From positions 248,001 through 312,000 of the forward strand of contig QKMZ01000005.1 of NCBI GenBank assembly GCA_003242885.1: 64,000 nucleotides of DNA. Direction: 5' to 3'. The DNA is from Candidatus Melainabacteria bacterium (GTDB lineage: Bacteria; Cyanobacteriota; Vampirovibrionia; Obscuribacterales; Obscuribacteraceae). The notes below the pieces were generated by a model. The model did no database searches. It had not been told where the DNA came from and was given only the letters and a program-made list of their open reading frames with translations. The position numbers were made by a program, and so were the translations under genes. How positions within the stretch are numbered: the first letter of the stretch is position 1; each line of letters starts with the position of its first letter. Positions 59,503 to 64,000 of this stretch are shown piece by piece.

Positions 59503-62244
59503 ATGGCCAGTCCGGAAGAAGAACAAAAGAAAGCTGCAGAGGCAAAGGCGAGGGAACAAACTAAGCCCGCTACGCCTAACGAGCCCGCAGGTGATGCCTT
59601 CAGCTTCGTGGGGCAATTGGTCGGCGACGCTAAGAATCTTGCGGTGGACGCCTTAGCCGGGCAGCATTCTGGCGATAAAGTGCTGGCTGGCATTTCGCCC
59701 GAATTAGCAGCGCAATATAAGCAAGGCAAGGAGGTGCAGGAAGGTATCGCCACCGGCGCGTTGAAAGAAGGTCACTTAAACGCTACGGACCAAAGGAATT
59801 TGGATGCATTCAACAGCGTGCGCAAGACAATTTCGCAAGTGCCACTGTATGACCGGGATTCTTTGATGCGCTATGTCGAAAAAGGTATTGAACAAAAGTC
59901 AAGGACGGTTCAGCACGAGACCGCTAAGCTGGCCAGTCAGGAGCCAACAAAGCCTGCGCGCAGCGAAGCGGTAAAACCAGCTAGCGAGGCGGCGAAAATT
60001 ACTCGCAACGAAGTAGCAAAACCCACTGTAAACGAATCAGCAAAAACTATTCGAAGCGAAGCAGTAAAGCCGGCCGCAAGTGAAGCGGTAAAACCAGCCG
60101 CAAGCGAGGCCGCAAAACCTAAGCAATCCGATACTGCGAAACTCTCCCAGCCGGAATCAGCAAAATCTGCCTCTCCTGAAGCTGTTAGACCGGCGCAACA
60201 TGATGCTCTGACTTCAACTCAACTAGACGCAGCGAAGCCAGCGGTTTCAGAACTTGCGAAGCTTCCGCGAACAGAGGCAGCAACTGCAGCGCAACCCGAG
60301 ACCCTGAATTCAGGGCAACGAGAGAACTTGAATCCAGCGCAACGGGAAAATTTGCTGTCTGCGCAACGTGATGCTGCCAAAACACCATTGGGCGACTTTG
60401 CGAAACCACCATCGCTCTCAGATATCCGGGGCTTACAGGCAGGCGAAACTAAGTCGCCAGCTTTTACAGCATTCGAGCGGCGCACCAGTTATGATGCGCG
60501 TTCTCAACAAGAACGGAAACCTGGAGTTTCAGAAGCTTCCGCAAGTAATTCAAAAGATAAGAGCCAGACATATTTTGCAGACAGTGGCGCTCAAAAAAGT
60601 GATGCTAGGTCGAGAATTGAAAGCAGTCCTTACGCGCGCTTGCCATTTGAAAAAATGCGCAGGGTTCTCGATGAGAGGACCGCAAGTGCGAATAATCAGT
60701 CTCATAGCGCAATCGACAAAGCGCATAGTGTGATTGAACGAGCGACTGACAAGCAGCAGGGCCGTGCTGACAGCCATGACGAGCATCGAACAATGAATTC
60801 CGCATCCAGAACTACGCTTTCCGAGGTCAAAGCAAACCTGTCGCCGCAGCAGATGCAGCAATTGGTTCGCACATCGGAAGAGCGTTTCCCTGCGGGGCTT
60901 CGTTGGCAAAATACCTTGCAAGAATCAAGCACAGACGCGCGTACAAGGATACCTCAATCTGGTGGAAAAGTGCTACCGGGCGTTATTCGCCAACCTGGAG
61001 AAATGCTTCCACCAGTAAACACGCAGCATAGTGAAAGTCCGCATTCGGATGGTGGTGCAAGATCTTTCACTGGTCGTGCCAACCCTGGTTCGCCACTAAC
61101 ATCCGAAGTCTCTTTGCCTGGGGCGAAAACAAATCTAGCCGCAGGGAAAGGCGATGGGCAAACGGTAAGCGCACGTGTTGGGCAATATGCAAACACGCGA
61201 GATGCTCAATATCCAAACACGCGAGATGCTCAATCTTCCAGTTCGCGCGAACAGAGTCTCGTCACCGCTGAAAGGGGAATTCTGACGTTCCAGGGGCGCA
61301 TCCAAAATCGCTATATCACCGGAGCCGAGATTGCCCTCGCTGCAATCATTGCTGCCGCTGGTGCCAAACGGATTCGATTCGATGAATTGCCTCCTCCTGG
61401 TTCGGAAAGAGCAGGACAGATGCCGCTTGTCCACAGTATCGAAGCGTTTTTGCCGAATAGTCAAACTATCGAACCACGTGATGTATCTACAACTGGACAA
61501 ACGGCAGAATTGATTTCTAAAACGAGTGCAGATCAAATTTCAGAAAAGCAGCAGAATTCATTCGCCGAAATTGGTTCGAAGCGATCCAATTCAACCGAGA
61601 AGTCTTTTGATGTGGATGATGTTCCCGGCACCGCGCGCTATCTGCAAAAACATCAATACAAGCGCCGAAAAATGCTTATTGGTCCACAGGATACATTCGT
61701 GAGTATTGCGGAATCTCTGATTGAATTGCGCAATGATTCTCGCTATGCGTGGTTGATTGCTGACATCAATTTGCCTCGCATTAAGGAAACATATGTCGAC
61801 GGCAAGAGAGTCGTGGAAGTTCGCTCACGCCAGGAAATTGAGATACCTGGCGAGTTTGATGTCGAAGCATTTGACCTTCACCGAAAGGAAGAATTTAGTC
61901 CGGAAAATTTGATTACTGTTGTATTAGAATCTCAAATTGATCGCGAACTTCTTGATGAACATTTTGGAGTGTTTGTGGACGGCGGAAAACCTGCGGTTTC
62001 CTCTTCGCCTCCAAGGGATGCGTTTCCTTCCCCTAGCATGTCTCCATCTTTGTTGAGTCAAAATACAGTTGCAGGCGATGCATCTGTTTTGCTTCCTTCA
62101 CTTGCAGTCAATTCAGCGAATGTTTTGCGAGTTGCGCGGCAGCAGCTAGTCGAGATTACCCGGCAGGCATTTGAATCAGGACGCAAACCGATTTTGAAGC
62201 TCAAGAACTCGCTTAAACGCAACCGCATAAAAAGAAATTTGTGA
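59503..62244 (+). CDS. Large repetitive protein with LysM-like C-terminal domain
   Basis: 913 residues from the ATG at 59503, which has CCGGAG upstream; an in-frame ATG at 59416 is an alternative. A helical N-terminal part precedes a degenerate repeat region (about 140-330) of about eight residues per unit on the theme SEAVKPA. A long Ser/Gln/Arg-rich stretch follows. One hydrophobic helix is seen (ITGAEIALAAIIAAAGA), then a LysM-like domain (GPQDTFVSIAESLIELRNDSRYAWLIADIN, then EIEIP). A peptidoglycan-binding envelope or fibre-like role is plausible. There is no N-terminal signal peptide. Confidence 0.72.
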   Translation: MASPEEEQKKAAEAKAREQTKPATPNEPAGDAFSFVGQLVGDAKNLAVDALAGQHSGDKVLAGISPELAAQYKQGKEVQEGIATGALKEGHLNATDQRNLDAFNSVRKTISQVPLYDRDSLMRYVEKGIEQKSRTVQHETAKLASQEPTKPARSEAVKPASEAAKITRNEVAKPTVNESAKTIRSEAVKPAASEAVKPAASEAAKPKQSDTAKLSQPESAKSASPEAVRPAQHDALTSTQLDAAKPAVSELAKLPRTEAATAAQPETLNSGQRENLNPAQRENLLSAQRDAAKTPLGDFAKPPSLSDIRGLQAGETKSPAFTAFERRTSYDARSQQERKPGVSEASASNSKDKSQTYFADSGAQKSDARSRIESSPYARLPFEKMRRVLDERTASANNQSHSAIDKAHSVIERATDKQQGRADSHDEHRTMNSASRTTLSEVKANLSPQQMQQLVRTSEERFPAGLRWQNTLQESSTDARTRIPQSGGKVLPGVIRQPGEMLPPVNTQHSESPHSDGGARSFTGRANPGSPLTSEVSLPGAKTNLAAGKGDGQTVSARVGQYANTRDAQYPNTRDAQSSSSREQSLVTAERGILTFQGRIQNRYITGAEIALAAIIAAAGAKRIRFDELPPPGSERAGQMPLVHSIEAFLPNSQTIEPRDVSTTGQTAELISKTSADQISEKQQNSFAEIGSKRSNSTEKSFDVDDVPGTARYLQKHQYKRRKMLIGPQDTFVSIAESLIELRNDSRYAWLIADINLPRIKETYVDGKRVVEVRSRQEIEIPGEFDVEAFDLHRKEEFSPENLITVVLESQIDRELLDEHFGVFVDGGKPAVSSSPPRDAFPSPSMSPSLLSQNTVAGDASVLLPSLAVNSANVLRVARQQLVEITRQAFESGRKPILKLKNSLKRNRIKRNL

Positions 62245-62341
62245 TGGCGTATTGCATGCGTCAAAGTTTCTTACAAGGTTCAACATGCGACCAATTACGA
62301 CAATTCAAGGTGCAAGCAAGCAAACATCCTGAATTTTGAAG

Positions 62342-62361
62342 GGCGCGTGCAACGCGCCGCC
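62342..62361. repeat. Short GC-rich palindrome
   Basis: GGCGCGTGCAACGCGCC, similar to GGGCGCATGCAATGCGCCC at 17719. It sits between the convergent LysM-like and zinc-ribbon genes. Confidence 0.6.
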
Positions 62362-62380
62362 ATGTACTCTCGTTTCGAGT

Positions 62381-63331
<951 letters not shown>

Positions 63332-63513
63332 AATTTCCGCCGCCAACCGAGTTTGCTATTAAGCTAATTATCCTGCATTTCAGCTCGTACATTAGACTTT
63401 GGTACTTCTTACCCTCCTATGTGCTATAAACCGCTACTTAATAAGCACTGCGTCTCGCGCGGCGGTGTAGTACGGGTGGCTCTTGGCAGCGTCACGATTT
63501 AAGGAATTGGCAT

Positions 63514-64000
63514 ATGGAGAACACGGCAGTGGGAGTTGAAGACGACCGCACAGGGATGAGTATTCCCACATTACGGCGTGCACTTGAGGACAACCTCTAC
63601 TACGCGCAGGGAAAATTTCCTGAGATCGCCAGTAAGCGCGATTTCTACATGATGCTGGCGTACACCGTGCGAGACCGTTTGCTGCAGCGTTGGTTGAACA
63701 CTCTAGAAACATATATCAGAAAGGATGTACGCGTCGTCTGTTACCTTTCGGCTGAGTTTCTCATGGGTCCGCACCTTGCCAATGCGATGGTGAATATGGG
63801 CGTCGAAGAGCAATTTGAGCAGGCTTTGGCGGAGTCCGGGCTCGACATCAATGAATTGATTGCGCAGGAAGAAGAGCCTGGACTGGGCAACGGTGGTTTG
63901 GGCCGCTTGGCTGCGTGTTATCTCGACTCACTTGCAACACTTGCCATTCCTACAATTGGCTACGGTATTCGATATGAATACGGTATCTTCGACCAGGAGA
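63514..64000 (+). CDS. glgP: Glycogen phosphorylase, 5' part, cut by the window end
   Basis: The 162 visible codons from ATG 63514 (AAGGAA 7 bases upstream) match the GT35 glycogen/maltodextrin phosphorylase N-terminus: VCYLSAEFLMGPHLANAM, EPGLGNGGLGRLAACYLDSLATL and GYGIRYEYGIFDQE. The full protein would be about 800 residues with pyridoxal phosphate bound far downstream. It releases glucose-1-phosphate from storage glucan, which suits an organism that stores glycogen. Confidence 0.93.
   Translation, partial: MENTAVGVEDDRTGMSIPTLRRALEDNLYYAQGKFPEIASKRDFYMMLAYTVRDRLLQRWLNTLETYIRKDVRVVCYLSAEFLMGPHLANAMVNMGVEEQFEQALAESGLDINELIAQEEEPGLGNGGLGRLAACYLDSLATLAIPTIGYGIRYEYGIFDQE

Overview
The window looks like chromosome from a Gram-negative, non-phototrophic relative of cyanobacteria, most likely Candidatus Obscuribacter or another Melainabacteria/Vampirovibrionia lineage. 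This is inferred from the gene mix: a GuaB3-type IMP dehydrogenase-like protein, cell-wall recycling (AnmK), an outer-membrane barrel, several secreted or membrane-anchored TPR proteins, cyanobacteria-like Ser/Thr kinases, and many small lineage-specific secreted proteins. No IS element, transposase, integrase, phage module, rRNA operon or CRISPR array was seen. One tRNA is present.

Layout. 0-5.4 kb is housekeeping (HtrA protease, GuaB3, AnmK, a YkgJ-type Cys-cluster protein). 5.5-16.8 kb is the most unusual region. It holds six separate copies of a short secreted protein with two C-terminal hydrophobic helices, resembling VirB2/TrbC pilins. Each copy has its own promoter, a shared 5' leader hairpin and its own strong terminator. 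Between them lie unrelated genes, including a 789-residue protein built from five copies of an unrecognised helical repeat and an ACT-SUKH-like fusion. Three of the six copies encode the same mature protein behind different signal peptides.

16.9-26.8 kb holds a degenerate E1/ThiF-like protein, a Het-C-like secreted protein, a DnaQ exonuclease fused to a WYL-like domain, a TPR protein, a glutamine amidotransferase, a sugar-nucleotide epimerase, and a tandem pair of TldD-like proteins of which only the first keeps the HExxxH metal site. 27-34.6 kb has small membrane proteins, a CAU tRNA, TilS, FtsH and a TPR protein. 34.6-36.6 kb is rich in minisatellites and palindromes. 37-51 kb carries an aldehyde dehydrogenase, a signalling set (two Ser/Thr kinases, a response regulator, an HPt-REC-REC-GGDEF protein with a degenerate active site), an outer-membrane barrel broken by an in-frame TGA, and an ABC exporter.

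52.3-57 kb is a compact cluster of an Asp/Glu-type racemase and three different ATP-grasp ligases plus a zinc-ribbon membrane protein, which suggests an uncharacterised peptide- or amino-acid-ligation pathway. 57-64 kb has secreted or envelope-type proteins (a phosphodiester glycosidase-like protein and a large LysM-like repetitive protein) and the start of glycogen phosphorylase.

A second theme is a set of GC-rich palindromes of at least three sequence families, found in many intergenic gaps and in two cases inside the 5' ends of coding sequences. All functional assignments rest on reading motifs by eye; no database search was possible.
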